DNA of 64,000 nucleotides from Lysobacter stagni. GTDB taxonomy: Bacteria > Pseudomonadota > Gammaproteobacteria > Xanthomonadales > Xanthomonadaceae. Each line of letters starts with the position of its first letter. Position 1 is the first letter of the stretch. Made by a program: the position numbers and the translations under genes. The notes under the pieces are model-generated. The model did no database searches and was not told where the DNA came from. It saw only the letters and a program-made list of their open reading frames with translations. The stretch spans positions 1,062,001 to 1,126,000 of the forward strand of contig NZ_JASGBI010000001.1 in assembly GCF_030053425.1 (NCBI RefSeq), given 5' to 3'. Positions 31,038-39,377 of this stretch are shown in pieces.

Positions 31038-31637
31038 ATGAAATGGAAGCACGCGGCTGCGACGGCCGCTTTGGCCGGTGTGGTGAGCGGCTGCCAGACG
31101 AAGCAGCCGGAGATCCAACGCGACCCGCATCCGCAGGAACGCTACGAGATCACGATGACGATCCAGGACGCGCCGGGTCCGTTCCGCAATATCGGCGGGG
31201 GCGTGCAGTACGACGTTGAGAACTGGGTGGACTGCATGCCCGAGAAGTGGACCTTCGAGAGAGGGCATTACCACGATCAACCCGACGAGTTCCTGCCGCT
31301 GACTTACACGAAGATCGCCGAGAACGTGTACCGGACGCGGATCACGGTGGACGCATTGGTGGACGAGGACTACCACGGGTTAGGTGCGTGCCGCTGGAAG
31401 ATGACGGTGGTCACCTCGCGTCTGTATGGCAAGAGTGTTCGATTCACGCCGCGGCTTCATCTGGATGAGCTGCGAGCGCAACAGCCAAAGAAGGTCTACT
31501 TCTCTAAGCGCACCTACTTGTCCAACAAACTGGATGATTTCCCAGATTCAGGGGAGATCTCGCCCTCCGGTTTCGGTGCGGAAGTGCAGGATGAACTGTT
31601 CGCGATCACGTTGACACCGCGGAGGATCGCGCCATGA
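31038..31637 (+). CDS. Lipoprotein, putative immunity protein (first copy)
   Basis: A 199-residue lipoprotein. Signal ending VVSGC gives a lipid-anchored Cys near residue 19, then a soluble domain with two further Cys (WVDCMPEKW, LGACRWKM). About 90% identical by eye to the second copy at 32143-32745. Its stop overlaps the ATG of an effector remnant, just as the second copy overlaps the intact effector. By analogy with X-Tfi proteins of xanthomonad type IV secretion systems, it should protect the periplasm against the cognate effector. Immunity is inferred from the pairing. RBS GGAGAG at 31028-31033. Confidence 0.75.
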   Translation: MKWKHAAATAALAGVVSGCQTKQPEIQRDPHPQERYEITMTIQDAPGPFRNIGGGVQYDVENWVDCMPEKWTFERGHYHDQPDEFLPLTYTKIAENVYRTRITVDALVDEDYHGLGACRWKMTVVTSRLYGKSVRFTPRLHLDELRAQQPKKVYFSKRTYLSNKLDDFPDSGEISPSGFGAEVQDELFAITLTPRRIAP

Positions 31638-31822
31638 CTTTGGGCGTCATGGACCGCGCCTATCTGCCCAAAGGGCATCCGGACCGTCGCCCCGAAACGT
31701 CGAGTGGTGACGCGATCCCCATGGCGGGATTCGTGTCGGTCACCGATGTCAGGGCAGGGATGCATGACGACCTCGAATCGGATGGTGGCCGGGTTGGGTG
31801 GAGGCAGAGATGTTCTACGTGA
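31634..31822 (+). pseudogene. Remnant of a duplicated effector 5' end
   Basis: The open frame begins MTLGVMDRAYLPKGHP, clearly matching the intact effector start MSLGTLDRAYLSKDAY, and overlaps the immunity stop in the same ATGA fashion. Similarity fades after about 15-20 codons and the frame stops after 62. Most of the effector body is missing, so this is a relic of a second effector-immunity unit. Confidence 0.75.
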
Positions 31823-32142
31823 CGGTAGTGGTCGGTGCGCTCGTGCTGTTCTGGGCGGGCGTCATGGGGTCGTTCCTGTGGTTTGGGCCACGGCGATGGC
31901 GCGCGGAGGAGCAGTGGTTGAGGAGCCGGCGCGCGGCCTTCGTTCCCGAGCCGAACCCGGACTCGGTAGATGAAGCGCCTCAAAGAGAGATGCCAATCCA
32001 TCGGCGGCCCTTTCACGAGGCGCTGTGGGAGGACGAACCCAGCCTGGCGCCTTCACCGCGGGTGCGCGCCCTGGTTCGCGAGGTGGCCGCACGTCAGCAG
32101 TGGTTGACGGACGAAGCAGGTTTGCATGAGGAGAACGGCGAA
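31810..32142 (+). other. In-frame membrane-helix segment upstream of second lipoprotein
   Basis: From ATG 31810, behind GGAGG at 31800-31804, the frame codes a membrane helix (VTVVVGALVLFWAGVMGSF), a basic cluster (GPRRWRAEE) and about 80 acidic/basic residues. It runs without a stop straight into the second lipoprotein. It could be a separate N-terminal portion of a fused protein (31810-32745, 311 residues), or a gene whose stop was lost in the duplication. A second good ribosome site, GAGGAG at 32129, lies before ATG 32143, so both products are possible. Confidence 0.5.
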
Positions 32143-32745
32143 ATGAAATGGAAGCATGCGGTTGCAACAGCCGCATTGACTGCCGGTGTGGTGAGTGGCT
32201 GCCAGACGAAGCAGCCGGAAATCCAGCGCAACCCGCATCCGCAGGAGCGCTACGAAATCACGATGACGATCCGGGATGCGCCGGGTCCGTTCCGCGATAT
32301 CGGCGGGTCGGTGCAGTACGACGTCGAGAACTGGGTGGACTGCATGCCCGAGAAGTGGACCTTCGAAAGAGGGCATTACCACGATCAACCCGACGAGTTC
32401 CTGCCGCTGACCTATACGAGGATCGCCGAGAACGTGTACCGCACGCAGATCACCGTCGATGCGCTGCAGGATGAGGACTACCACGGATTGGGTGTGTGCG
32501 AGTGGAAGATGACGGTCGTCACCTCGCGTCTGTACGGCATGAGCGTTCGATTCACGCCGCGGCTTCATCTTGAGGACCTGCGAGCGCAGCAGCCTAAGAA
32601 GGTCTATTTCTCTAAACGCACCTACCTGTCCACCAAGCTGGACGACTTTCCCAACTCAGGGAAGAGTTCCCCTTCCGGCTTTGGCGCGGAAGTGCAGGAT
32701 GAGCTGTTCACTATCACGTTGACACCGCGGAGAATCTGGCCATGA
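32143..32745 (+). CDS. Lipoprotein, putative immunity protein (second copy)
   Basis: A 200-residue lipoprotein with lipobox VVSGC, nearly the same as the first copy; about 20 differences are scattered, several reversing charge (Arg to Glu, Glu to Lys). Stop overlaps the effector start (CCATGAG), so production of the two is coupled. Expected in the periplasm, where it would block the lipase-like effector of sister cells. The start is chosen by the lipoprotein signal and the GAGGAG at 32129-32134; the frame is open further upstream. Confidence 0.78.
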   Translation: MKWKHAVATAALTAGVVSGCQTKQPEIQRNPHPQERYEITMTIRDAPGPFRDIGGSVQYDVENWVDCMPEKWTFERGHYHDQPDEFLPLTYTRIAENVYRTQITVDALQDEDYHGLGVCEWKMTVVTSRLYGMSVRFTPRLHLEDLRAQQPKKVYFSKRTYLSTKLDDFPNSGKSSPSGFGAEVQDELFTITLTPRRIWP

Positions 32746-34316
32746 GTCTGGGCACATTGGATCGCGCCTATCTGTCCAAGGATGCGTACAACGACCGCAG
32801 CCGCGAAGCATCCGCCACAAATGCCAAGGACAAGGAGGTCATGATTGGAGGGCGCGCCTACGAGGTTTTCGCCTATGTGAGCAAGCCTTCCGGCTATCAG
32901 GCCACGGCGTATCGCGAGCTTCCCGACGGCGAGGTGGTGATCGCCAACCGCGGCACCGAGTTCAATCTGCTCAGTCCGCAGTTCATGCACGACGTGGTGC
33001 GAGCCGATGGCGGCATGGTGGCGAAGGCCGCGAATGTGCAGGCGCAAGACGCTATCGCGTTTGCAGGTCAGGTAGTGGCCAAGGTCAAGGGGAATGCCGA
33101 ATCAGAGGGCTATCCGACTCCCCTCATCACCGCCGTCGGCCACTCCCTCGGAGGCACGGACGCACAGATCCAGGCGCATCACCTCGGCATCCGTGCCGAG
33201 ACCTTCAACGCCTACGGTGCGGCCGAACTGGCGATCATGCAGGGGCCGCCCAAGCCGGGTGCACACGCCGTCAACCACATGGACGCAGCCGACTTCGTCA
33301 GCGCGGCGGCCCGTCAGTACGGCGAAGTGCGCGTGTACGCCACCGAAGCCGATCTCGCCCATCTGCGCCGCCAGGACTACGGCATGGCGCCGTATCGGCC
33401 CGAGGTGCCGGCCCTGTCATCGCCCACCACCGATATCGCCCGCTGGTTCACCCAGCCCGATCCCGTGGGAGCCGCGCTCAGCGGTCACGGAATCGCCGCG
33501 CACGGCATCGCGACGATGGCACCGGATCGTCTTGGCGGAGCATCCGTGCTCTCCCAGGAGAACCGGCACCGGTACGAGGAGAACCGCACGCTGGTCGACG
33601 CCTATCGCAACGACATCCGCGAGTTACGACAGGGAATATCGGCGCACGCCAACCAATGGCCGCGTGCTGCCGACGCAGCGGGCTGGAGCGCTCAGCAGGC
33701 GGCCGGTGCCATGGAGGCCACCGGCCACGTCCTTTCAGCCATGCAGGCCGTGCGTGAGGCACCCATCCGCGTTGGTCTGGCCGCAACTGAGCGCGTGCAG
33801 GAGTTGGCTCGCGATGCGCGGGACTTGATCCCGCCACCCAGGTCTTCTTCCGGGCTGCTCTTCACGCCCGCCGATCATGCGCGCCCGCTCGACACCGAGA
33901 CCATCCAGGACTCCACGCGCCACTTCCTGCGCGATGCGCCGCACTCACCCAAGGCGCCGCGCGAGCCGTTGACCTATCTCGATCCCGCACATCCGATCCA
34001 TCCGCTGTACTCCGAACTCCGGAACAAGCTGCCCGCCGACGTGAGCAACGAGAAGGTCGCCGAGCTGACGCTGGCGGCGCGCGAGGGCGGCGTGCGGCCG
34101 GGACAGGTGGAGTCGGTCCATGTCCATGACGGAAAGGCCTGGGTGCTGGGCACGGGGTTGTTCGACGGGGTGATCGACCTGCGGACTCCCGCGCCGCCGA
34201 TCGCTGAGACGATGCAGAAGTCCGAAGCGTTCGAGCAACGACATCAGGCTCAGGTGGAGCAGTGGCGCATGCAGGAACAGCAACGGAACTCGCACTCGCA
34301 TGGCAGATCGATGTGA
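32742..34316 (+). CDS. Putative type IV secretion effector: lipase-like domain plus XVIPCD
   Basis: 524 residues with no signal peptide. Residues about 30-210 form an alpha/beta-hydrolase lipase-like domain with nucleophile elbow GHSLGG (Ser135) after ITAV, and Asp in VNHMDAADFVSAA as a possible triad member. The middle (about 230-400) is helical. The C-terminus (about 412-505) matches the Xanthomonadales VirB-interacting protein conserved domain in pattern: DPAHPIHPLYSELRNKLP, then LTLAAREGG, VESVHVHDGKAWVLG. A Gln/His-rich tail follows. XVIPCD proteins are delivered by the antibacterial T4SS through VirD4. The 4-bp overlap with an upstream lipoprotein gene is the known effector-immunity arrangement. 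Phospholipid attack is inferred, not shown. Confidence 0.82.
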   Translation: MSLGTLDRAYLSKDAYNDRSREASATNAKDKEVMIGGRAYEVFAYVSKPSGYQATAYRELPDGEVVIANRGTEFNLLSPQFMHDVVRADGGMVAKAANVQAQDAIAFAGQVVAKVKGNAESEGYPTPLITAVGHSLGGTDAQIQAHHLGIRAETFNAYGAAELAIMQGPPKPGAHAVNHMDAADFVSAAARQYGEVRVYATEADLAHLRRQDYGMAPYRPEVPALSSPTTDIARWFTQPDPVGAALSGHGIAAHGIATMAPDRLGGASVLSQENRHRYEENRTLVDAYRNDIRELRQGISAHANQWPRAADAAGWSAQQAAGAMEATGHVLSAMQAVREAPIRVGLAATERVQELARDARDLIPPPRSSSGLLFTPADHARPLDTETIQDSTRHFLRDAPHSPKAPREPLTYLDPAHPIHPLYSELRNKLPADVSNEKVAELTLAAREGGVRPGQVESVHVHDGKAWVLGTGLFDGVIDLRTPAPPIAETMQKSEAFEQRHQAQVEQWRMQEQQRNSHSHGRSM

Positions 34317-34464
34317 GGAATATCGATCCCATGACGGTGCTTCCGGCCGCCGCGTGAGGACGCACCGCGAAGGGCAGGGATCCCATGCTCCGGCACGGCC
34401 TATTCGGACCGTGTGGTGCGCCGGGCGTCCGCCTTCGCCTTGGCCGCCGGGCGCTCCAAACTCC

Positions 34465-35232
34465 CTACCCCAGCTCCACCCACGCCGGCGCGTGATCGCT
34501 GGGCCGGTCCCACGTGCGCGGTTCGCGATCGATGCCCGAGGCCACGCAGTGCGGGCGCAACGCGTCGGAGACCAGCGTCAGGTCGATGCGCAGGCCCAGG
34601 TTGCGGCGGAAACCGGCCTGCCGGTAATCCCACCAGCTGAACTGCGTCTCCTCGGGGTTGAGCGCGCGCCAGGCGTCGTGCAGTCCCAGCGAGCAGAGCC
34701 GCTGCAGCGCATCGCGCTCGGCGCGCGAGGTGAGGATGTGCGTGTCGTTCCACACCGCAGGGTCGTGCACGTCGCGATCGTCCGGCGCGATGTTGAAATC
34801 GCCCAGCACGATCATGCGCGGATGCGCGGCCAGTTCCTGCGCGAGCCAGTCGTGCACCGCTTCCAGCCAGCGCAGCTTGTAGGCGTACTTGTCGGTGCCG
34901 ACGTCCTGTCCGTTGACCACGTACAGGTTGACGATGCGCAGATCGCCCACCGTCGCGGCGATCACCCGCTTCTGCTCGTCCTCGAAGCCGGGCACGCCCA
35001 CCTGCACGTCGCGGGCGCTCTCACGCGAGAGCACGGCCACGCCGTTGTAGGTCTTCTGCCCGGCGAACACGCTGCGGTAGCCGGCGGCGATCAGCGGATC
35101 GTCCGGGAACTTGGCGTCCTCCAGCTTGGTTTCCTGCAGCGCGACGATGTCCGGCGCGGACTGCGCGAGCCACTGTTCCAGGTGCGGCAGGCGCACGTTG
35201 AGCGAATTGACGTTCCAGCTGGCGATCTTCAT
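34465..35232 (-). CDS. xthA: Exodeoxyribonuclease III
   Basis: A 255-residue endonuclease/exonuclease/phosphatase-fold DNA-repair enzyme. MKIASWNVNSLNVR, QETKLED (metal-binding Glu), GDFNIAPDDRD and the final SDHAPAWVEL (catalytic Asp-His) are all intact. Cuts at abasic sites and degrades 3' ends. Start ATG 35232; the frame upstream is not conserved. The 148 bp downstream to the effector stop show no feature. Confidence 0.95.
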   Translation of the reverse strand: MKIASWNVNSLNVRLPHLEQWLAQSAPDIVALQETKLEDAKFPDDPLIAAGYRSVFAGQKTYNGVAVLSRESARDVQVGVPGFEDEQKRVIAATVGDLRIVNLYVVNGQDVGTDKYAYKLRWLEAVHDWLAQELAAHPRMIVLGDFNIAPDDRDVHDPAVWNDTHILTSRAERDALQRLCSLGLHDAWRALNPEETQFSWWDYRQAGFRRNLGLRIDLTLVSDALRPHCVASGIDREPRTWDRPSDHAPAWVELG

Positions 35233-35294
35233 GGCGCGAAGTGTAGCGGGTGAGGCTGGCCGCTCACGCGGCACTGCCGCGTGGCCTGCCGAAC

Positions 35295-35358
35295 GCCCGG
35301 CCATGGATGGCCGGGCCGGGCGATCCGAAGTCCGCTACGTCCCGCCATGGACGGCCCC
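35295..35358. repeat. Palindromic intergenic repeat (CCATGGATGGCC type)
   Basis: GCCCGGCCATGGATGGCCGGGC (read as two arms around the ATGGAT centre) forms a near-perfect hairpin at 35295-35316. A second partial copy CCGCCATGGACGGCC follows at 35342-35356, spaced by CGAAGTCCGCTACGTC. It fills the gap between the divergent xthA and threonine aldolase genes. Likely a short repeat; only this locus in the window. Confidence 0.45.
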
Positions 35359-35466
35359 GGCAGCGGCATCGAAATCGATGCTCACACGGCACTGCTGCGC
35401 AAGGAGAGTCGGAGGGGGCAGCGGCACTGGCATACTCGACGCATCGTCCGACACACGCCTGATGCC

Positions 35467-36501
35467 ATGCACTGGACCGACCTTCGCAGCGACACCGTCA
35501 CCCAGCCCACGGCCGCCATGCGCGAGACGATGGTGCGCGCGCCGGTCGGCGATGACGTGTACGGCGAGGATCCCTCGGTCAACGCACTGCAGGCGCGCCT
35601 GGCCAGCGACCTGGGCTTCGAGGCGGGGTTGTTCGTGCCGAGCGGCACGCAGTCCAACCTGATCGGCCTGATGGCGCACTGCCAGCGTGGCGACGAGTAC
35701 ATCGTCGGCATGGACGCGCACACCTACAAGTACGAAGGCGGTGGCGCCGCGGTGCTCGGTTCGATCCAGCCCCAGCCGATCGTGCATGCACCGGACGGAA
35801 CGTTGCCGCTGGACGCGGTGGAGCGCGCGATCAAGCCGATCGATCCGCATTTCGCGCGCACGCGCCTGCTGTGCCTGGAGAATACCTGGCACGGTCGCGC
35901 GCTGCCGCTGGACTACCTCGCCCAGGCGCGCGAGCTCTGCGACCGTCGTGGCCTGTCGCTGCACCTGGACGGTGCGCGCATGTTCAATGCGGCGGTCGCG
36001 CTGCGCGTGGCGCCGCGCGAGATCACGCAGCACTTCGACAGCGTGTCGGTGTGTCTGTCCAAGGGGCTGGGCGCGCCGGTCGGTTCCGTGCTGTTGGGCA
36101 CGCGCGCGCTGATCGAGACCGCAACGCGGTGGCGCAAGGTGGTCGGCGGCGGTATGCGCCAGGCGGGCATGCTGGCGGCGGCCGCGTCGTATGCGCTCGA
36201 CCATCATGTCGCGCGGCTGGCCGACGACCATGCCCGCGCCGCGCGCATCGCCGAAGGGCTGCAGGGTGCCGAGGGCGTGCACGTGGTCGCGCAGCACACC
36301 AACATGGTCTTCATCGAAGTGCCTCTCGAACGCCACGACGCCCTGCGCCGCGCCATGGACGCCGCGCACGTGCGCCTGTCCATCGGCTACACGCAGGCGA
36401 TCCGCCTGGTCACCCACCTGGACATCGATGACGAAGGGGCGGCGCGGGTGGTGCGGGCGCTGCGATCCTTTGCCGCCGGCGGCGAATCCGCCCCAACCTG
36501 A
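35467..36501 (+). CDS. ltaE: Low-specificity L-threonine aldolase
   Basis: 344 residues, fold-type I PLP enzyme cleaving threonine to glycine and acetaldehyde. It opens with the family signature DLRSDTVTQPT, has GDDVYGEDPSVNAL, and the PLP lysine is Lys199 in SVCLSKGLGAPVGS. Start at ATG 35467 (MHWTDLRSDT). Downstream gene begins 64 bp later. Confidence 0.92.
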   Translation: MHWTDLRSDTVTQPTAAMRETMVRAPVGDDVYGEDPSVNALQARLASDLGFEAGLFVPSGTQSNLIGLMAHCQRGDEYIVGMDAHTYKYEGGGAAVLGSIQPQPIVHAPDGTLPLDAVERAIKPIDPHFARTRLLCLENTWHGRALPLDYLAQARELCDRRGLSLHLDGARMFNAAVALRVAPREITQHFDSVSVCLSKGLGAPVGSVLLGTRALIETATRWRKVVGGGMRQAGMLAAAASYALDHHVARLADDHARAARIAEGLQGAEGVHVVAQHTNMVFIEVPLERHDALRRAMDAAHVRLSIGYTQAIRLVTHLDIDDEGAARVVRALRSFAAGGESAPT

Positions 36502-36565
36502 TCCGGATCAAGGGCGTGGCCACGTCGCCGCGCGATAACAACAGCCCCGACCCAGGAGCGCCGCC

Positions 36566-37102
36566 ATGTTCAGCAAGGTCCGCCGTTACGCCCCCGGCCT
36601 GCGCCGCCTGCACTGGCTGATGGCGCTGCTCATACTCGCCGTCTACCTCGCGGTGGAGCAGCGCGGTCTGTTCGCACGCGGCACGCCGGCCCGCGCCGCG
36701 ATGATGCAGACGCACTTCTGGCTGGGACTGTCGGTGCTGGCGCTGGTGGTGTGGCGCATCGTGCTGCGCGTGCGGCATGGCGTGCCCGCGATCCACCCGC
36801 CGCTGCCGCTCTGGCAGGCCCTGCCGGCCGGGCTGCTGCACCTGGCGCTGTATGCGTTCCTGATCGCCATGCCGGTGCTGGGCCTGCTGACGGCATGGAC
36901 TGACGGCAAGACGCTGTACGTGCCGTTCTCGCAGATCGCCGTACCGGCGCTGCTATCGCCCGATCCCGCGCTCGCCGAACGCCTGGAAGACCTGCACGGC
37001 GCCATCGGCGAGTTCTTCTACTGGGTCATCGGTCTGCACGTACTGGCCGCGCTGTACCACCACTATGTGCGCGGCGACGACACGCTGCGGCGCATGGTGT
37101 GA
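36566..37102 (+). CDS. Cytochrome b561
   Basis: A 178-residue four-helix inner-membrane di-heme protein. Conserved His at RLHWLMALLI, in the second helix region (MMQTHFWLGLSVLAL), and in the last helices (HVLAALYHHYVRGDDTL), matching the CybB family. It may pass electrons between ubiquinol and periplasmic partners. AGGAGCG precedes the ATG. Confidence 0.9.
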   Translation: MFSKVRRYAPGLRRLHWLMALLILAVYLAVEQRGLFARGTPARAAMMQTHFWLGLSVLALVVWRIVLRVRHGVPAIHPPLPLWQALPAGLLHLALYAFLIAMPVLGLLTAWTDGKTLYVPFSQIAVPALLSPDPALAERLEDLHGAIGEFFYWVIGLHVLAALYHHYVRGDDTLRRMV

Positions 37103-37158
37103 TCCGCGGTGACGGCGGGCGAGGCGATGCGCCCCGCCCTCCATGGCACGACGAAAAC

Positions 37159-38595
37159 CTACTTCGCCAGCAACCGCACCATCCGGTCCACGAATCCACG
37201 GTACGGCGGCTTGAGCAGGTCGCTGCCGGCCATGCGGCGCTGGCGGAACACGGGCAGCAGCTTTGAGAACGTGTCGAAGCCGGTGCGTCCGTGGATGGCG
37301 CCGATGCCGCTGGGGCCGATGCCGCCGAAGGGCAGGTCGTGTGCGCCGAAATGCAGCAGGGTGTCGTTGACCGTGACGCCGCCGGCGAGCGTGCCCTGGA
37401 GGATCTTCTCGACGCTGCGGTTGTCGTCGCTGAAGGGATACAGCGCCAGCGGCCGGTCCATCGAGCGGATGCGCGAGACGGCTTCGTCCAGCGAGCGATA
37501 CGACACCACCGGCAGGATGGGGCCGAAGATCTCGTGGCGCATCACCTCCGCATCGGCCGGCGGATCCAGCACCAGCGTCGGCGGGAAGATACGGTCCTGC
37601 ACCATGCGCGTGTGCGCCGCTGCGTCGGCTTCGCCGGTAAGCGGTTCGATCACGGTGATGCCGCGCCGGCGGGCGTCGTCGACGTAACCGCGCAGTCGCG
37701 CGTACTGGCCGTCGTTGATGATGCGGGTGTAGTCGTGCGGCGCGCTGAAGTCGCCGTAGCGCGACGTCAGCTCGGCCCGCAGGGCCTCGACGAACGCGTC
37801 GCGTCGCGCTTCGTCGACCAGAACGTAGTCCACGCCGATGCAGGTCTGCCCGGCGTTGAACCACTTGCCGGTCGCGATGCGCGCGGCAGCCTTGCGCAGG
37901 TCGAAATCCGGACACACCACGGCCGGTGCCTTGCCGCCCAGTTCCAGCGTCACCGGAGTCAGGTTCGGCGCGGCGGCCGCCATCACCTTCCGGCCCACGG
38001 CGGTGGAGCCGGTGAACAACAGATGGTCGAACGGCAACGCCGCGAATGCCGCGCCCACTTCGGGTCCGCCCAGTGCGACGGCGACGCGGTCGGCTGGAAA
38101 CACTTCCGACAGGAGTTCACGCAGCCACAGGGCGGTACGCGGTGTGTGTTCGGACGGCTTGAGGTAGACGTGGTTGCCGGCCGCGATGGCCGACACCACC
38201 GGCACCAGTGCCAGGTTCACGGGGTAGTTCCACGGCGACAGAATGCCCACCACGCCCACCGGCTCCGGCCGGATCTGTGCGCGTGCCGGCCAGAAGCGCC
38301 AGCCCACCGCGGCACGGCGCGGACGCATCCAGCGGCGCAGGTGCGAGATCGCATGGTCCATTTCGGCCAACACGATCATTGCTTCCGAAAGCAGGTTCTC
38401 GTGCTGGCTGCGGTGGCCGAAGTCGGCGCGGATCGCCTCGTCCATCGAGCCGATGCGTGCGCGGAACGCGGTGCGCAGGCGCTCCAGGTCGGCGCGGCGC
38501 TGGTCGTAACCGGGCTTGCGCGCGAGCCATGCGGTGCGCAGCTGGTCGCGCGTGGTGGCCAGTTCGTCCAGCGGGGTGTCGGCGGTGATGTCCAT
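37159..38595 (-). CDS. Coniferyl-aldehyde-type NAD(P)-dependent aldehyde dehydrogenase
   Basis: 478 residues. Motifs SPWNYPVNLALVP (active Asn), TGSTAVGRKVM, VTLELGGKAP (general base Glu) and NAGQTCIGVDY (catalytic Cys) are intact. The overall pattern, short N-terminus and C-terminal RTGFDTFSKLLPVF are those of the CalB/coniferyl-aldehyde class, which oxidises aromatic or medium-chain aldehydes. Start ATG 38595; the earlier frame is noncoding. Divergent from the carbonic anhydrase gene. Confidence 0.88.
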   Translation of the reverse strand: MDITADTPLDELATTRDQLRTAWLARKPGYDQRRADLERLRTAFRARIGSMDEAIRADFGHRSQHENLLSEAMIVLAEMDHAISHLRRWMRPRRAAVGWRFWPARAQIRPEPVGVVGILSPWNYPVNLALVPVVSAIAAGNHVYLKPSEHTPRTALWLRELLSEVFPADRVAVALGGPEVGAAFAALPFDHLLFTGSTAVGRKVMAAAAPNLTPVTLELGGKAPAVVCPDFDLRKAAARIATGKWFNAGQTCIGVDYVLVDEARRDAFVEALRAELTSRYGDFSAPHDYTRIINDGQYARLRGYVDDARRRGITVIEPLTGEADAAAHTRMVQDRIFPPTLVLDPPADAEVMRHEIFGPILPVVSYRSLDEAVSRIRSMDRPLALYPFSDDNRSVEKILQGTLAGGVTVNDTLLHFGAHDLPFGGIGPSGIGAIHGRTGFDTFSKLLPVFRQRRMAGSDLLKPPYRGFVDRMVRLLAK

Positions 38596-38710
38596 ACGCC
38601 GGAGTGTAGACCTCGCACGTCGCGGCAGGAGGGGCGAAAGCGGCGCGCGCCGGGGGGCGTCGCGGACGACCCGGCCGGTCCGCCCGAGCCCCGCGCGGTA
38701 GAATCGACGC

Positions 38711-39250
38711 ATGACGATGCGCCCCTACCTCGACGCCTTCCCGACCCACGGCGAACGCGTCTACATCGACCCCGCGGCGGTGGTCATCGGCGACGTGACC
38801 CTTGGCGACGACGTGTCGATCTGGCCCGGCTGCGTGATCCGCGGCGACGTCAACCACATCCACATCGGCGCGCGTACCAACGTGCAGGACGGCACGATCA
38901 TCCACGTCACCCACGAGGGCCCGTTCACCCGGCCGGGCGGCCTGCCCACCGTGGTCGGCAACGACGTGACCATCGGCCACGGGGTGATCCTGCATGCGTG
39001 CACGCTCGACGACTTCTGCCTGATCGGCATGGGCGCGCGGGTGCTCGACGGCGTGCGCGTGCACCGCCACGGTTTCGTCGGCGCCGGCGCGGTGATCCCG
39101 CCCGGCAAGGAAGTGGGCGAGGCCGAGCTGTGGCTGGGCAATCCGGCACGCTTCGTGCGACGCCTGGACGAGCGGGAGATCGAACAGTTGCACTACAGTG
39201 CGCAGCACTATGTACGATTGAAGGACCGCTACCTCGGCATGGCCGGGTAG
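38711..39250 (+). CDS. Gamma-class carbonic anhydrase family (YrdA-like)
   Basis: 179 residues, a left-handed beta-helix trimer protein. Hexapeptide repeats (VVIGDVTLGDDVSIWPGC...) and the three zinc-type histidines (IIHVTH, TIGHGVILH) are present. Many relatives lack shown carbonic anhydrase activity, so the role is open. It is 55 bp before a small leader-like frame and the MoxR-DUF58 operon. Confidence 0.9.
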   Translation: MTMRPYLDAFPTHGERVYIDPAAVVIGDVTLGDDVSIWPGCVIRGDVNHIHIGARTNVQDGTIIHVTHEGPFTRPGGLPTVVGNDVTIGHGVILHACTLDDFCLIGMGARVLDGVRVHRHGFVGAGAVIPPGKEVGEAELWLGNPARFVRRLDEREIEQLHYSAQHYVRLKDRYLGMAG

Positions 39251-39305
39251 ACGCGGCAGGCCGCGACAGGGGGTCGTGACGCCGCGCCACTGGGAGATGG
39301 GGAAC

Positions 39306-39377
39306 ATGGAAGCCTCCGCACACCGCAATCCGTATGCGGCGCCAACGGCGGCCGACACGATGGTCGTGAACGCCTGA
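39306..39377 (+). CDS. 23-codon micro-ORF coupled to RDD gene
   Basis: A 23-residue frame, MEASAHRNPYAAPTAAD..., has a good ribosome site (GGGAGATGGGGAAC) and its TGA overlaps the ATG of the RDD gene (TGATG). NPYAAP resembles the N-terminal NPYxxAP stretch of membrane proteins of this group, and the DUF2628 protein of the same operon begins MSESWNPYEVAP. It may be a translational coupler or a leftover N-terminus. Expression is unproven. Confidence 0.5.
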   Translation: MEASAHRNPYAAPTAADTMVVNA

